From Eubacterium sp. (lineage in GTDB: Bacteria > Bacillota_A > Clostridia > Lachnospirales > Lachnospiraceae): a DNA stretch of 55,835 nucleotides. Below the pieces are notes generated by a model. It ran no database searches. It was not told the origin of the DNA and saw nothing but the letters and a program-made list of their open reading frames with translations. Shown here piece after piece: positions 24,859 to 33,322 of the stretch (its first letter is position 1; every line of letters starts with the position of its first letter). The translations under genes were made by a program, and so were the position numbers. The DNA lies in the NCBI GenBank assembly GCA_023663915.1, contig JAMPGN010000002.1, positions 1 through 55,835 of the forward strand. The letters are read 5' to 3'.

Positions 24859-26382
24859 TTGTTTAGTACAATTACATCGGGGGCGATCTGTGGTATCCGC
24901 AGTTGCCTGATTCAAGTGGAAGTGGACATTTCCCAAGGTCTGCCCTGTTTTCAGATCGTGGGTCTGCCCGGTTCGGCGGTGAGGGAGGCGAGGGAACGCG
25001 TCAAAGTGGCGCTCAAAAATGTGGGAATCGTCCTGCCGCCGGTCTGCATCAATGTGAATCTGTCCCCGGCGGATATGCCTAAGAGCGGGACGATGTTTGA
25101 TCTGCCTGTAGCGGTAGGTATTATGGGCGCGTTATCCAAGCTGCCCTGTGAAAAGGTAAAAGACACCATGCTGATTGGGGAACTGGGATTGTCGGGTGAA
25201 GTCAAATCGGTCAAAGGCGTGCTGCCGATCGTGCGGGAGGCAGCGCAAAGAGGGATCAGGCGTTGTATTCTGCCTCGGCAGAATTTGTGGGAAGGTGAGC
25301 TTGTCAAAGGCGTGGAGAGCATCGGTGTCTCAGATATTAAGGAGGCGGTAGGAATTTTAAATGGTACGGTAAAATATGTCGTGCCACAGTCGGAGGAGGA
25401 GAATATGCAGAAAGGTGATCCCGCCGGCGGGGAAGATTTCGCGGACATCAGTGGACAAGAAGGGCTGAAACGCGCGGCGGAAGTGGCAGCGGCGGGGTTT
25501 CACCATCTTCTGATTGTCGGCGCGCCGGGTTCCGGCAAAACCATGCTTGCGCGGCGCATTCCCACGATCTTACCGCCCTTGTCCACGGAAGAAAGTCTTG
25601 AAGTATCTTCCATTTATAGTATATCGGGACTATTGCAATCCTCAGGCAGTCTCAAAAAAGAACGCCCGTTTTTAAATCCGCATCATACGATTACGGGACG
25701 TGCGCTCGTGGGAGGCGGACGCATTCCAATACCGGGGATCATCAGTCTGGCGCACCGGGGAGTGCTTTTTCTGGACGAGTTACCGGAATTTAAAAGGGAG
25801 ACGCTGGATATCCTCAGACAGCCCTTGGAAGACAAACAGGTTCAGATCGCCAGAAGCACAGGCACATACGTCTACCCCGCCGACCTGATGTTAGTAGGGG
25901 CGATGAACCCCTGTCCCTGTGGCTATTACCCCGATATGGAGAGATGCCGGTGCACATCGAGCGAGATCAGGCGTTATCTTAAGCGGGTATCCGGTCCGAT
26001 TCTGGACAGGATCGATATCTGCGTGACAGCGCAGCCGGTGGAATTTGGCGACATTGCGGGAAAACAGACGGCGGAGACTAGTGCGCAGATCCGGGAGCGG
26101 GTCATGCTGGCGAGACGGAGGCAGACGGAACGTTTTACAGGCACGGGGCTGCGGTTTAACGCGGATATGAAAGCGGCGGACGTGAGTCGTTTTTGCAGGC
26201 TGGGTGACAAGGAAAGACGCTATATGGAGCAGATGTTTGCCGTGATGAAACTGTCCGCCAGAGGATATCACAGGATCTTGAAAGTGGCGCGGACGATAGC
26301 CGACTTGGAAGGGTGTGACCGGATTAGGGAAGAACACTTGGCGGAGGCGATCTGTTACCGGCAGATGGAGGTGTTTCAATGA
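24859..26382 (+). CDS. comM: YifB/ComM-family Mg chelatase-like AAA+ ATPase
   Basis: TTG start at 24859 with aaaggagg 5 nt upstream; 507 aa. The N-terminal ChlI-like domain (VEVDISQGLPCFQIVGLPG, NLSPADMPKSGTMFDLPVA) is followed by the AAA+ core with Walker A GAPGSGKTML, Walker B VLFLDELPEF and MNPCPCGYYPD. ComM is a branch-migration helicase that helps integrate incoming DNA during transformation in Gram-negative bacteria; the Gram-positive homologues are assumed similar. Its stop overlaps the start of dprA (ATGA). Confidence 0.93.
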   Translation: MFSTITSGAICGIRSCLIQVEVDISQGLPCFQIVGLPGSAVREARERVKVALKNVGIVLPPVCINVNLSPADMPKSGTMFDLPVAVGIMGALSKLPCEKVKDTMLIGELGLSGEVKSVKGVLPIVREAAQRGIRRCILPRQNLWEGELVKGVESIGVSDIKEAVGILNGTVKYVVPQSEEENMQKGDPAGGEDFADISGQEGLKRAAEVAAAGFHHLLIVGAPGSGKTMLARRIPTILPPLSTEESLEVSSIYSISGLLQSSGSLKKERPFLNPHHTITGRALVGGGRIPIPGIISLAHRGVLFLDELPEFKRETLDILRQPLEDKQVQIARSTGTYVYPADLMLVGAMNPCPCGYYPDMERCRCTSSEIRRYLKRVSGPILDRIDICVTAQPVEFGDIAGKQTAETSAQIRERVMLARRRQTERFTGTGLRFNADMKAADVSRFCRLGDKERRYMEQMFAVMKLSARGYHRILKVARTIADLEGCDRIREEHLAEAICYRQMEVFQ

Positions 26383-27500
26383 CGGTGGAATCAGAGAAAG
26401 CCTATCTGCATTGGATGTATCAGGCAATCGGCATGGGGAACAGGAGATTGTTTAGGGAACTGAGGCAGATCGGAACGGCGCAGGAAATCTATGAGATGGC
26501 GCGTAAGGGGCTGCTGGAGGAGAAACTGAGCGCTCCATATCAGAAAAAGGTGCAGAAACTCACGACCTTTGCACAGAATTATGATGTTGCCGGGGCATAT
26601 GGGAAGATGAAAGAGAGGGGGATAAAGTTTGTCGTTTTTGGTGAAAAAGACTATCCCGCGAAATTAGCGGCGATCCCCGATGCACCCTGCGCCATCTACT
26701 ATGCGGGCAGACTGCCGGATGACGATAAGAAGTCAGTCGCCGTGATCGGTGCAAGGGAATGCACGGAGTACGGGCGGATGCTGGCAAAACAGTTTGGTAG
26801 GATGCTGGCGGAGGCGGGGATACAGGTAGTCAGCGGCATGGCGAGGGGAATCGACGGGATCGGGCAGCAGGCGGCGCTTGATGTGGGTGGCTATTCCCTT
26901 GGCGTGCTGGGATGTGGCGTGGATATCTGTTATCCATCCGAACACAGACGGTTGTATGACCTTTTAATTGAAAAAGGCGGTATCTGCTCCGAATACCCGC
27001 CGGGGATCGAACCGAGGGCGGTGCTTTTTCCACCGAGAAACCGCATCATCAGCGGATTGTGCGATGCGGTGCTTGTGGTCGAGGCAAAAGAGCGCAGTGG
27101 GACGCTCATCACCGTGGATATGGCATTGGAGCAGGGCAGGGAAGTATATGCAGTGCCGGGAAGGACGACCGATTCCCTGAGCAGGGGATGTAACCGGCTT
27201 ATCCGGCAGGGGGCGGAGATCGTGATTTCCCCGCAGGAATTGTTACAGGCGTTAAGTCCCGGTTTTTCCGGAAAAGAGACCTATGAGCAGCAGGCTTTGT
27301 CTGTGTCGGATTCCGTCAGAGGACAGTTGTTTCAGATATTGGATTTCCAGCCGCGCTCCATGGAATTACTGCAAAGAATCTATGCGGATACGTATGGCGT
27401 GCATATAACGGTTCCGGAGCTGTGCCATGAATTATTGCAGCTCTGTGCGGAAGGAAGCGCCGGGCAGATTGGCGGCAGTTATTATGTGCGCAAAGTATAA
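26379..27500 (+). CDS. dprA: DNA-processing protein DprA
   Basis: The 373-aa protein has the Rossmann-fold DprA/Smf domain (about 95-300): VAVIGARECTEYGRMLAK, VSGMARGIDGIGQQAAL, LGCGVDICYPSEHRRLYD and RSGTLITVDMALEQGREVYAVPG. It has an N-terminal helical (HhH-like) region and a C-terminal winged-helix-like domain. DprA loads RecA on incoming single-stranded DNA in transformation. The start overlaps comM by 4 nt. In many Firmicutes the next gene is topA, but here it is 21 kb away. Confidence 0.96.
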   Translation: MTVESEKAYLHWMYQAIGMGNRRLFRELRQIGTAQEIYEMARKGLLEEKLSAPYQKKVQKLTTFAQNYDVAGAYGKMKERGIKFVVFGEKDYPAKLAAIPDAPCAIYYAGRLPDDDKKSVAVIGARECTEYGRMLAKQFGRMLAEAGIQVVSGMARGIDGIGQQAALDVGGYSLGVLGCGVDICYPSEHRRLYDLLIEKGGICSEYPPGIEPRAVLFPPRNRIISGLCDAVLVVEAKERSGTLITVDMALEQGREVYAVPGRTTDSLSRGCNRLIRQGAEIVISPQELLQALSPGFSGKETYEQQALSVSDSVRGQLFQILDFQPRSMELLQRIYADTYGVHITVPELCHELLQLCAEGSAGQIGGSYYVRKV

Positions 27501-27545
27501 AGGCGAAACAGAAAGTGACAAGAAAGCGCCGCATATTAGAATTTT

Positions 27546-27575
27546 TTGGTATATACAGTATTTTTGTGATAAAAT
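27546..27575 (+). promoter_or_regulatory. likely promoter of the pil operon
   Basis: TTGGTA (27546-27551), 18 bp, TAAAAT (27570-27575), 43 nt before the pilB start. Confidence 0.45.
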
Positions 27576-27617
27576 AGATTTATATTTGTGACGGATTTTG
27601 TCGCGAAGGAATAGGGG

Positions 27618-29321
27618 ATGCTGCATGGTATGGATATCAACAGGAAAAAACTGCGTCTTGGCGACGTGCTTGTGAATAGCGGATTAATCACCATAGACGA
27701 TCTGGATAAAGGGCTTGAGAGACAGAAAGGCACCGGGCGCAAGCTGGGAGAAGTGCTGGTAGATGAAGGTCTTGTCTCGGAAGAAAACATTGCCAGGGCA
27801 CTGAGTGACCAGCTGCACTATGACATGGTTGAACTGCAGAATATAGAGATTGATGAAGAGATCCTGAAGCTGGTTCCTGCCAATGTGCTTAAGAAATATA
27901 AAGTACTGCCTTTTGAATATTCACAGGATAATCTGACGCTGCGTGTAGCGATGGCTGATCCGATGGATATGGCAGCGCTGGATGATATCAATATTATTAC
28001 AAATATGCCGTTGGAGCCGGTAATTGCCACTACGGAAAGCGTCATGCTGGCGATTGACCGATACTATGGACAGGCGGAGGTTAATTCCGCACTGGAAGAG
28101 TATACAAGAGAAAAAGAAAGCCGGATGATGGAACAGGAAGACATTTACAGCGAGGATGTCAACAACTCGCCGATCGTGCAGCTCGTCAAAGGCATGATCG
28201 AGCAGGCGGTCAGGCAGCGTGCATCCGATATCCATATCGAGCCTATGGAACGGCAGGTGCGCATCCGTTATCGTATTGACGGCGCCCTGTATGAAAAGGC
28301 GGCTTACAGCGTACGTCTTCTGCCCGCCATGGTGGCGCGTATCAAGATTATCGGCGGCATGGATATTTCAGAGAAAAGAAAACCACAGGACGGACGTATC
28401 ACCCAGATTGTGGACAGGCGTGAGTATGATATCCGTGTTTCCGTGCTGCCTACCGTGTATGGCGAGAAGATTGTCATGCGTCTTGCCTCAAAGAATGCAC
28501 TGACCAAGGAGAAGAACCAGCTTGGTCTGCGTCCGGATGAACTGAAGAAATTCGATCATATACTGAAGAAACCGCACGGTCTCCTGCTTGTTACAGGACC
28601 TACGGGAAGCGGTAAGTCCACCACATTGTATACCGTGCTCAGCGAATTAAATAAAGAAGACGTGAATATCATTACCGTGGAAGACCCGGTGGAGGCGAAT
28701 ATTGACGGTATCAATCAGGTGCAGGTTAATCATAAGACGAATCTGACATTTGCATCGGCGCTGCGTTCCATTCTGCGCCAGGATCCGGATATCATCATGA
28801 TTGGTGAGATCAGGGATCAGGAGACGGCATCCATTGCAGTACAGGCATCCATCACGGGACATCTGGTGGTATCGACCCTGCATACAAACTCTGCTGCAAG
28901 CACGATCACGCGTCTGGTTGATATGGGAGTTGAACCCTATCTGATCGCCGACGCGACCATCGGCGTGATTGCCCAGCGTCTCGTGCGCCGTTTGTGCACG
29001 GAATGCAAGAGAGCGAAAAAAGCTAACGCGGACGACCTCGAACTTTTGATGAAAGATCCGGATGAAGATATCACGATCTATGAGCCGTGCGGCTGTCCGA
29101 GGTGTGACGGCACCGGATACAAAGGACGAATCGGCGTCTACGAGATCATGGAAGTCTCACAGCCGCTTAAGACGATCATCAGCAAGAGCGGCTCTGCGGA
29201 GGATATCAAGAACAAAGCACTGGAAGAGGGTATGGATACGCTCCGCATGAGCGCGACAAAGTATGTGCTCGAAGGAATTACATCGATCCCTGAAATGATG
29301 AAAGTGTCATTTGATATCTAA
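27618..29321 (+). CDS. pilB: type IV pilus assembly ATPase PilB
   Basis: The 567-aa extension motor has an N-terminal GspE/MshEN-type domain (KLRLGDVLVNSGLI, GRKLGEVLVDEGLVSEEN) and the ATPase core: Walker A GPTGSGKST, Asp-box VEDPVEANIDG, Walker B IIMIGEIRDQE and His-box GHLVVSTLHTN. A zinc-binding tetracysteine follows (CTECKR, then CGCPRCDGTGYKGR). PilB polymerises the pilus at the inner membrane through PilC. The start at 27618 has aagga upstream; ATG 27630 (MDINRKK) is also possible. The N-terminal domain type can bind c-di-GMP in some homologues. Confidence 0.95.
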   Translation: MLHGMDINRKKLRLGDVLVNSGLITIDDLDKGLERQKGTGRKLGEVLVDEGLVSEENIARALSDQLHYDMVELQNIEIDEEILKLVPANVLKKYKVLPFEYSQDNLTLRVAMADPMDMAALDDINIITNMPLEPVIATTESVMLAIDRYYGQAEVNSALEEYTREKESRMMEQEDIYSEDVNNSPIVQLVKGMIEQAVRQRASDIHIEPMERQVRIRYRIDGALYEKAAYSVRLLPAMVARIKIIGGMDISEKRKPQDGRITQIVDRREYDIRVSVLPTVYGEKIVMRLASKNALTKEKNQLGLRPDELKKFDHILKKPHGLLLVTGPTGSGKSTTLYTVLSELNKEDVNIITVEDPVEANIDGINQVQVNHKTNLTFASALRSILRQDPDIIMIGEIRDQETASIAVQASITGHLVVSTLHTNSAASTITRLVDMGVEPYLIADATIGVIAQRLVRRLCTECKRAKKANADDLELLMKDPDEDITIYEPCGCPRCDGTGYKGRIGVYEIMEVSQPLKTIISKSGSAEDIKNKALEEGMDTLRMSATKYVLEGITSIPEMMKVSFDI

Positions 29322-29363
29322 CAAATTAACGATATTTCGTTTATTTTTATTTTGAAAAAAGAT

Positions 29364-29393
29364 TGACAAATGATTCTTTTTTCTATTACTATT
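29364..29393 (+). promoter_or_regulatory. promoter of the coiled-coil repeat gene
   Basis: A perfect TTGACA -35 (29364-29369) with a weak -10, TACTAT at 18 bp (29388-29393), about 95 nt before the ORF. The gene can thus be expressed apart from pilB. Confidence 0.45.
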
Positions 29394-29487
29394 ATCTTTA
29401 ACCTATGAAACAACGAGCGGATGGACAATGACTTCTAATTGAAATTGAACCATTTATAAATTTGATAACTGTGAAAGAAGGAGTAAT

Positions 29488-30177
29488 ATGACAGATAGTA
29501 AAAAACTTGATTTAATTTTAGAGAAAATGAACACGTTAGATGAGAAGGTAGACACCCTTGATGGAAAGGTGAATGCCCTTGATGGGAAAGTAAATGTCCT
29601 TGATGGGAAAGTGAATGCCCTTGATGAGAAAGTAAATGTCCTTGATGGGAAAGTGAATGCCCTTGATGGGAAAGTAAATGCTCTTGATGGGAAAGTGAAT
29701 GCCCTTGATGGGAAAGTGAATGCCCTTGATGAGAAAGTAAATGTCCTTGATGAGAAAGTAAATGCCCTTGATGGGAAAGTAAATGTCCTTGATGGGAAAG
29801 TGAATGCCCTTGATGGGAAAGTAAATGTCCTTGATGAGAAAGTAAATGCCCTCAATAGGAAAGTAAACATTCTTGATAAGAGGGTAAATGCTCTCGATAA
29901 AAAGGTAAATATCCTTGATGCAAAGGTGATTATATTAGACAGAAAAGTAAAAGATGTTGAGGTTAATTTGAAAGAGGTCAAACAACGGGTAATAAAAACT
30001 GACCTGATTCTGGAAAACGAAATCCGTGTTAATATACAAAGAGTAGCTGAAGGGCATCTTGATTTATCGAGAAATTTGCATGAAGCGATGAAACCAAATG
30101 AGGAGGTTGAACGGTTATCGATTAAAGTCAGAACGTTGGAAACTTATGTAAGCGAAATAAGGGAAAAACTGGCATAA
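29488..30177 (+). CDS. heptad-repeat coiled-coil protein, unknown function
   Basis: The 229-aa protein begins MTDSKKLDLILEKMNT, followed by 20 consecutive seven-residue units of the type LDGKVNA, LDGKVNV or LDEKVNA (residues 17-156) and a non-repetitive helical C terminus (VEVNLKEVKQRVIKTD, then ETYVSEIREKLA). Leucine and valine at heptad positions a and d predict one long parallel coiled coil with no signal peptide or membrane helix. The lower GC content and separate promoter and terminator suggest that it was inserted between pilB and pilC. It could be a cytoplasmic scaffold or a structural spacer; its link to pili is unproven. ATG 29488 follows aaggag. Confidence 0.85.
   Translation: MTDSKKLDLILEKMNTLDEKVDTLDGKVNALDGKVNVLDGKVNALDEKVNVLDGKVNALDGKVNALDGKVNALDGKVNALDEKVNVLDEKVNALDGKVNVLDGKVNALDGKVNVLDEKVNALNRKVNILDKRVNALDKKVNILDAKVIILDRKVKDVEVNLKEVKQRVIKTDLILENEIRVNIQRVAEGHLDLSRNLHEAMKPNEEVERLSIKVRTLETYVSEIREKLA
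29536..29955 (+). repeat. 21-bp tandem repeat array (20 units)
   Basis: Twenty in-frame copies of a 21-bp unit (variants of cttgatgggaaagtgaatgc), nearly identical for units 2-15 and degenerate for 16-20. Unit gain or loss changes the coiled-coil length by 7 residues without a frameshift. Confidence 0.95.
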
Positions 30178-30223
30178 TATTTATATAAAATAAGGATAAT
30201 AAATAGGTTAACAATGTTTAGTG

Positions 30224-30262
30224 AAAAGCATTTGGAAAATAGAATCCGAATGCTTTTTATAT
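30224..30262 (+). terminator. terminator after the coiled-coil gene
   Basis: aaaagcatt pairs with aatgctttt around a 16-nt loop, followed by a T-rich end (tata). Confidence 0.7.
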
Positions 30263-30356
30263 ATACAGAATAAGAGTATTATAATCATATGCAACCACAA
30301 TATTTTGTGCATAATGACTGGAAATGACAACAAAATCATATATTTTTCGAGGATAG

Positions 30357-30385
30357 TTGCGTTTACATAACAGAAGTGCTACAAT
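30357..30385 (+). promoter_or_regulatory. possible promoter for pilC and downstream pil genes
   Basis: TTGCGT (30357-30362), 17 bp, TACAAT (30380-30385), 58 nt before ATG 30444, just downstream of a terminator. The -35 is weak. Confidence 0.35.
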
Positions 30386-30443
30386 ATTACCCAGAAAAAA
30401 CCAATATAATATATAGCGGTATAGAGTGCATGGAGGGTATACC

Positions 30444-31658
30444 ATGGCAGCATGGGGCTATGTCGCGATTGACAAAAGCGGTAAGGAAATCAAAGGCAGC
30501 AGAGATGCTGACAGCAGGGAACAGGCAGCAAGGGAATTAAAGAATCAGGGTTTGATCGTTCTGGATATCACGGAACAGAATGTATTGACGAAAGATATCA
30601 GTTTTGATTTCGGCGGCAGGCCGACAGCGAGAGATCTGGCGGTGTTCTGCAGGCAGTTTTCCAGTATCACCAGAGCGGGAGTTACGATTATACAGACGCT
30701 TAATATGCTGGCGGAACAGACAGAGAATGCCAGGATGCAGAAAGCCATTCAAGCAGTCCGCGCTGACGTGGAGAAGGGCGAAAGTTTCGCAGATTCCCTG
30801 GCGCGGCATCCGAAGGTATTTCCTGAACTGCTGGTGCAGATGGTAAGAGCGGGCGAGGCTTCGGGCAGTCTGGAAGCAGCCATGGAGCGTATGGCAATTC
30901 AGTTTGAGAAGTCGGCGAAGACACAGGCGCTTATAAAGAAAGCTATGATTTACCCGATTGTTGTTGCGCTGGTAGCTTTAGCCGTTGTCATTGTCATGCT
31001 GGTGTTTGTTATTCCGCGATATATGGACATGTTTGAGGAATTGGGAACCGAGTTGCCGGGAATTACAATGGCGGTTGTGAATCTGAGTAATTTTATTCAG
31101 CACAATTGGTATATTATTGTTCCTGTTGTGGCGACGATTGTGTTTGCGATCAGGACGTGGGCGAAAACCAATTCCGGCAGACATGCCGTAGGAAAGATTA
31201 CGCTTAAGATTCCTGCAGTCAGGAATTTGGTGGTAAAGTCGGCATCTGCACTGATGGCGAGGACATTAAGCACGCTTTTAACGGCAGGCGTGCCGTTGGT
31301 GGAGGCAGTTGATATCGTGGCGAATACGATGGGGAATGTCTGGTTTAAGGAAGCGTTAAAAGAGGCAGTTGAACAGATTGTGATCGGCGTACCGTTGTCC
31401 CAGCCGTTACAGACGAGCGGGTTGTTTCCGCCGATGGTCTGTCATATGGTCCGCATCGGTGAGGAGGCGGGTTCCACGGAGGAAATGCTGAAAAAGCTGG
31501 CGGATTACTACGAAGAAGAAGTGGAGATGGCGGTACAGTCTTTAATGGCGGCTATGGAGCCTATGATTATCATTGTGCTGGCATGTATCGTGGGCGTGCT
31601 GATCGGCGCAGTTATGGCGCCTATGGTAAATTTGTATGCAGCATTGGATAATCTGTAA
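30444..31658 (+). CDS. pilC: type IV pilus inner-membrane platform protein PilC
   Basis: The start is ATG 30444, 7 nt after ggagg, giving 404 aa. It has two repeats of the T2SSF domain (FCRQFSSITRAGVTIIQTL, and ALMARTLSTLLTAGVPLVEA), three hydrophobic segments (for example IVVALVALAVVIVMLVFVI and the C-terminal IIIVLACIVGVLIGAVMA), and VRAGEASGSLEAAMERMA typical of the family. It anchors the PilB and PilT motors and the growing pilus. It is separated from pilB by the coiled-coil gene and followed 107 nt later by the pilin gene. Confidence 0.95.
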   Translation: MAAWGYVAIDKSGKEIKGSRDADSREQAARELKNQGLIVLDITEQNVLTKDISFDFGGRPTARDLAVFCRQFSSITRAGVTIIQTLNMLAEQTENARMQKAIQAVRADVEKGESFADSLARHPKVFPELLVQMVRAGEASGSLEAAMERMAIQFEKSAKTQALIKKAMIYPIVVALVALAVVIVMLVFVIPRYMDMFEELGTELPGITMAVVNLSNFIQHNWYIIVPVVATIVFAIRTWAKTNSGRHAVGKITLKIPAVRNLVVKSASALMARTLSTLLTAGVPLVEAVDIVANTMGNVWFKEALKEAVEQIVIGVPLSQPLQTSGLFPPMVCHMVRIGEEAGSTEEMLKKLADYYEEEVEMAVQSLMAAMEPMIIIVLACIVGVLIGAVMAPMVNLYAALDNL

Positions 31659-31691
31659 AGCGGCGTAGAAAGAATTGAACACGACGGTGTG

Positions 31692-31750
31692 CAGGGGAGC
31701 TGCCCTGTTTAAGATATGAGTATCTAAGATGCCTGGCAAAACTAAGAGGC
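31692..31750 (+). promoter_or_regulatory. structured leader before the pilin gene
   Basis: Three short inverted repeats lie in the pilC-pilin spacer: caggg/ccctg (31692-31707), gata/tatc (31713-31724) and gcct/aggc (31731-31750). They may stabilise or process the pilin mRNA. I see no match to a known riboswitch. Confidence 0.3.
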
Positions 31751-31765
31751 AGAGGAGAAAGATAA

Positions 31766-32260
31766 ATGCGAAAAGAAAAAATGGACAACAAAGGTTTTTC
31801 CCTTGTTGAGTTAATTATCGTTGTAGCGATTATGGCTATTCTGCTTGTAGTACTTACACCTCAGTACATAAGGTATGTGGAGAGATCCCGCAACTCAGCA
31901 GATTTGCAGAATGCAACGGAAATTGTGACAGCATTACAGATATTGGCTTCTGATCCGGGGGCTGCAAACGCTCCGGCTGCTGGTTCTATTACCATAACCA
32001 GAACTGCCGATGGTAATCTTGCAGAGAATGGCGGTACCGGAGGTATTGCATTTGCAACGGAAGCATTGGAGAATGCGGGTCTGCTGAACGGTACAACGCT
32101 TGAAACCAGATGCCAAAGCAGAACGAGCTGGGACAGTTACACGATTACATGGGTTATTAATAATGGTAATCTTCAGTTTACCTATACATCAGCATTGAAT
32201 GGGACACCGGCTGATGCCGGTTCAGATCCATTCGCAACAAGAATGGCGGGCGGCAACTGA
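31766..32260 (+). CDS. major type IV pilin
   Basis: The 164-aa prepilin begins MRKEKMDNKG, with cleavage expected after G10, then FSLVELIIVVAIMAILLVV, the pilin N-terminal helix with glutamate at +5. The helix leads into a long alpha spine (YVERSRNSADLQNATEI) and a small C-terminal domain. It is the shortest and simplest pilin in the locus and lies directly before the peptidase gene, so it is the likely major subunit. The mature domain has one cysteine only (CQSRTSW), so no disulfide-bonded D-loop is expected. ggag precedes ATG 31766. A terminator follows. Confidence 0.9.
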   Translation: MRKEKMDNKGFSLVELIIVVAIMAILLVVLTPQYIRYVERSRNSADLQNATEIVTALQILASDPGAANAPAAGSITITRTADGNLAENGGTGGIAFATEALENAGLLNGTTLETRCQSRTSWDSYTITWVINNGNLQFTYTSALNGTPADAGSDPFATRMAGGN

Positions 32261-32375
32261 AATAATGACTATTAATATCTGGTCGTTTCCTATCTGCGGT
32301 TCATTTGCAGCAAGTGGACATGAAATCCGCTGGCACATAACATTTTTCAATTATTTATGCACTACAGGACATACT

Positions 32376-32441
32376 CGAAACGGAAGCGCACCCCACGCGC
32401 TGTTTCCATAGCAGCGAGGTGCGGTCTTCCGTTTCGCCATT
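32376..32441 (+). terminator. long hairpin after the pilin gene
   Basis: cgaaacggaagcgcacc pairs with ggtgcg..cttccgtttcg (two-base bulge) around a 25-nt loop, followed by ccattttt. It could stop most transcripts after pilin and so keep the downstream minor-pilin genes low. Confidence 0.65.
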
Positions 32442-32482
32442 TTTAAAATTTCGACAAAAAGCCTCTATAAAGGACATAAATC

Positions 32483-33235
32483 ATGCTCGAAGAAGTTATG
32501 TTTTACATTACCATATTTGTTTTTGGGACAGTGGCCGGCAGTTTCTTAAATGTCTGCATCTACCGCATTCCGGAGCATGAGGATATCGTGAAGACCAGAT
32601 CGCACTGTATGTCGTGCGGCGGGCATTTGAAATGGTATGACATGTTTCCTTTATTCAGTTATCTGTTTTTACGGGGCAGATGCCGTATGTGCGGGGCGAG
32701 GCTCTCCGTCCAGTATCCTCTGATTGAGGCGGCAAACGGAATCTTATACGTGATGATCGTATGTATTCATGGGGCAAACATGGACTCCCTGCTCTGCTGT
32801 TTACTGACATCAGCGCTCCTTGTTCTGAGCGTGATAGATTTTAGGACTTATGAGATTCCATTTGGAATCAATCTGTTTATACTGGCGCTGGGGCTGATTC
32901 GAGCAGCATTGGATTATCATAATTTTCCAGGTCACCTGATCGGTCTTTTAGCTGTCAGCGGGGTTTTAGCAATTTTGTATTATGCCACCAGAGGGCGGGC
33001 GATCGGCGGCGGGGATGTCAAGCTGATGGCAGCCTGCGGACTGTTCCTCGGCTGGAAACTTATCATTATCGCTTTTTTATCAAGCTGTATCTTAGGCGCC
33101 GTCATACATGTGATCCGTATGAAAGTAAGCGGTGAGGATCATGTGCTTGCGATGGGGCCATATTTTTCCGCAGGTGTCTTTATCGCGGCGATGTGGGGAA
33201 GTCAGATGCTCACATGGTATCTGGGGCAGTTTTGA
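32483..33235 (+). CDS. pilD: prepilin peptidase/N-methyltransferase PilD
   Basis: The 250-aa A24-family membrane protease cleaves prepilins after the glycine and methylates the new N terminus. It has the zinc-binding cysteine pairs C42-C45 and C67-C70 of the methyltransferase domain, catalytic aspartates D119 (VIDFRTYEIP) and D178 (GGGDVKLMA), and several transmembrane segments. All the prepilins in the locus carry matching sites. It is located 220 nt after pilin. Confidence 0.95.
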   Translation: MLEEVMFYITIFVFGTVAGSFLNVCIYRIPEHEDIVKTRSHCMSCGGHLKWYDMFPLFSYLFLRGRCRMCGARLSVQYPLIEAANGILYVMIVCIHGANMDSLLCCLLTSALLVLSVIDFRTYEIPFGINLFILALGLIRAALDYHNFPGHLIGLLAVSGVLAILYYATRGRAIGGGDVKLMAACGLFLGWKLIIIAFLSSCILGAVIHVIRMKVSGEDHVLAMGPYFSAGVFIAAMWGSQMLTWYLGQF

Positions 33236-33322
33236 ACTTATGAAGAGGATAAAAGTGTATACGGCGTAATGGGTCTGTCTGCTTTTTCATATAAATACAC
33301 AGTGTAAAGGAGAGTATGATCA

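Noticed and set aside
29454..29981. Long minus-strand ORF with repeated FTFPSR units
   Set aside because: It is the antisense shadow of the 21-bp heptad-repeat array; a stop-free antisense frame is expected from in-frame repeats, and it has no ribosome binding site.
30263..30443. Possible c-di-GMP riboswitch upstream of pilC or in other pil leaders
   Set aside because: The conserved core of c-di-GMP-I riboswitches was not found here or in the 29322-29487 leader.
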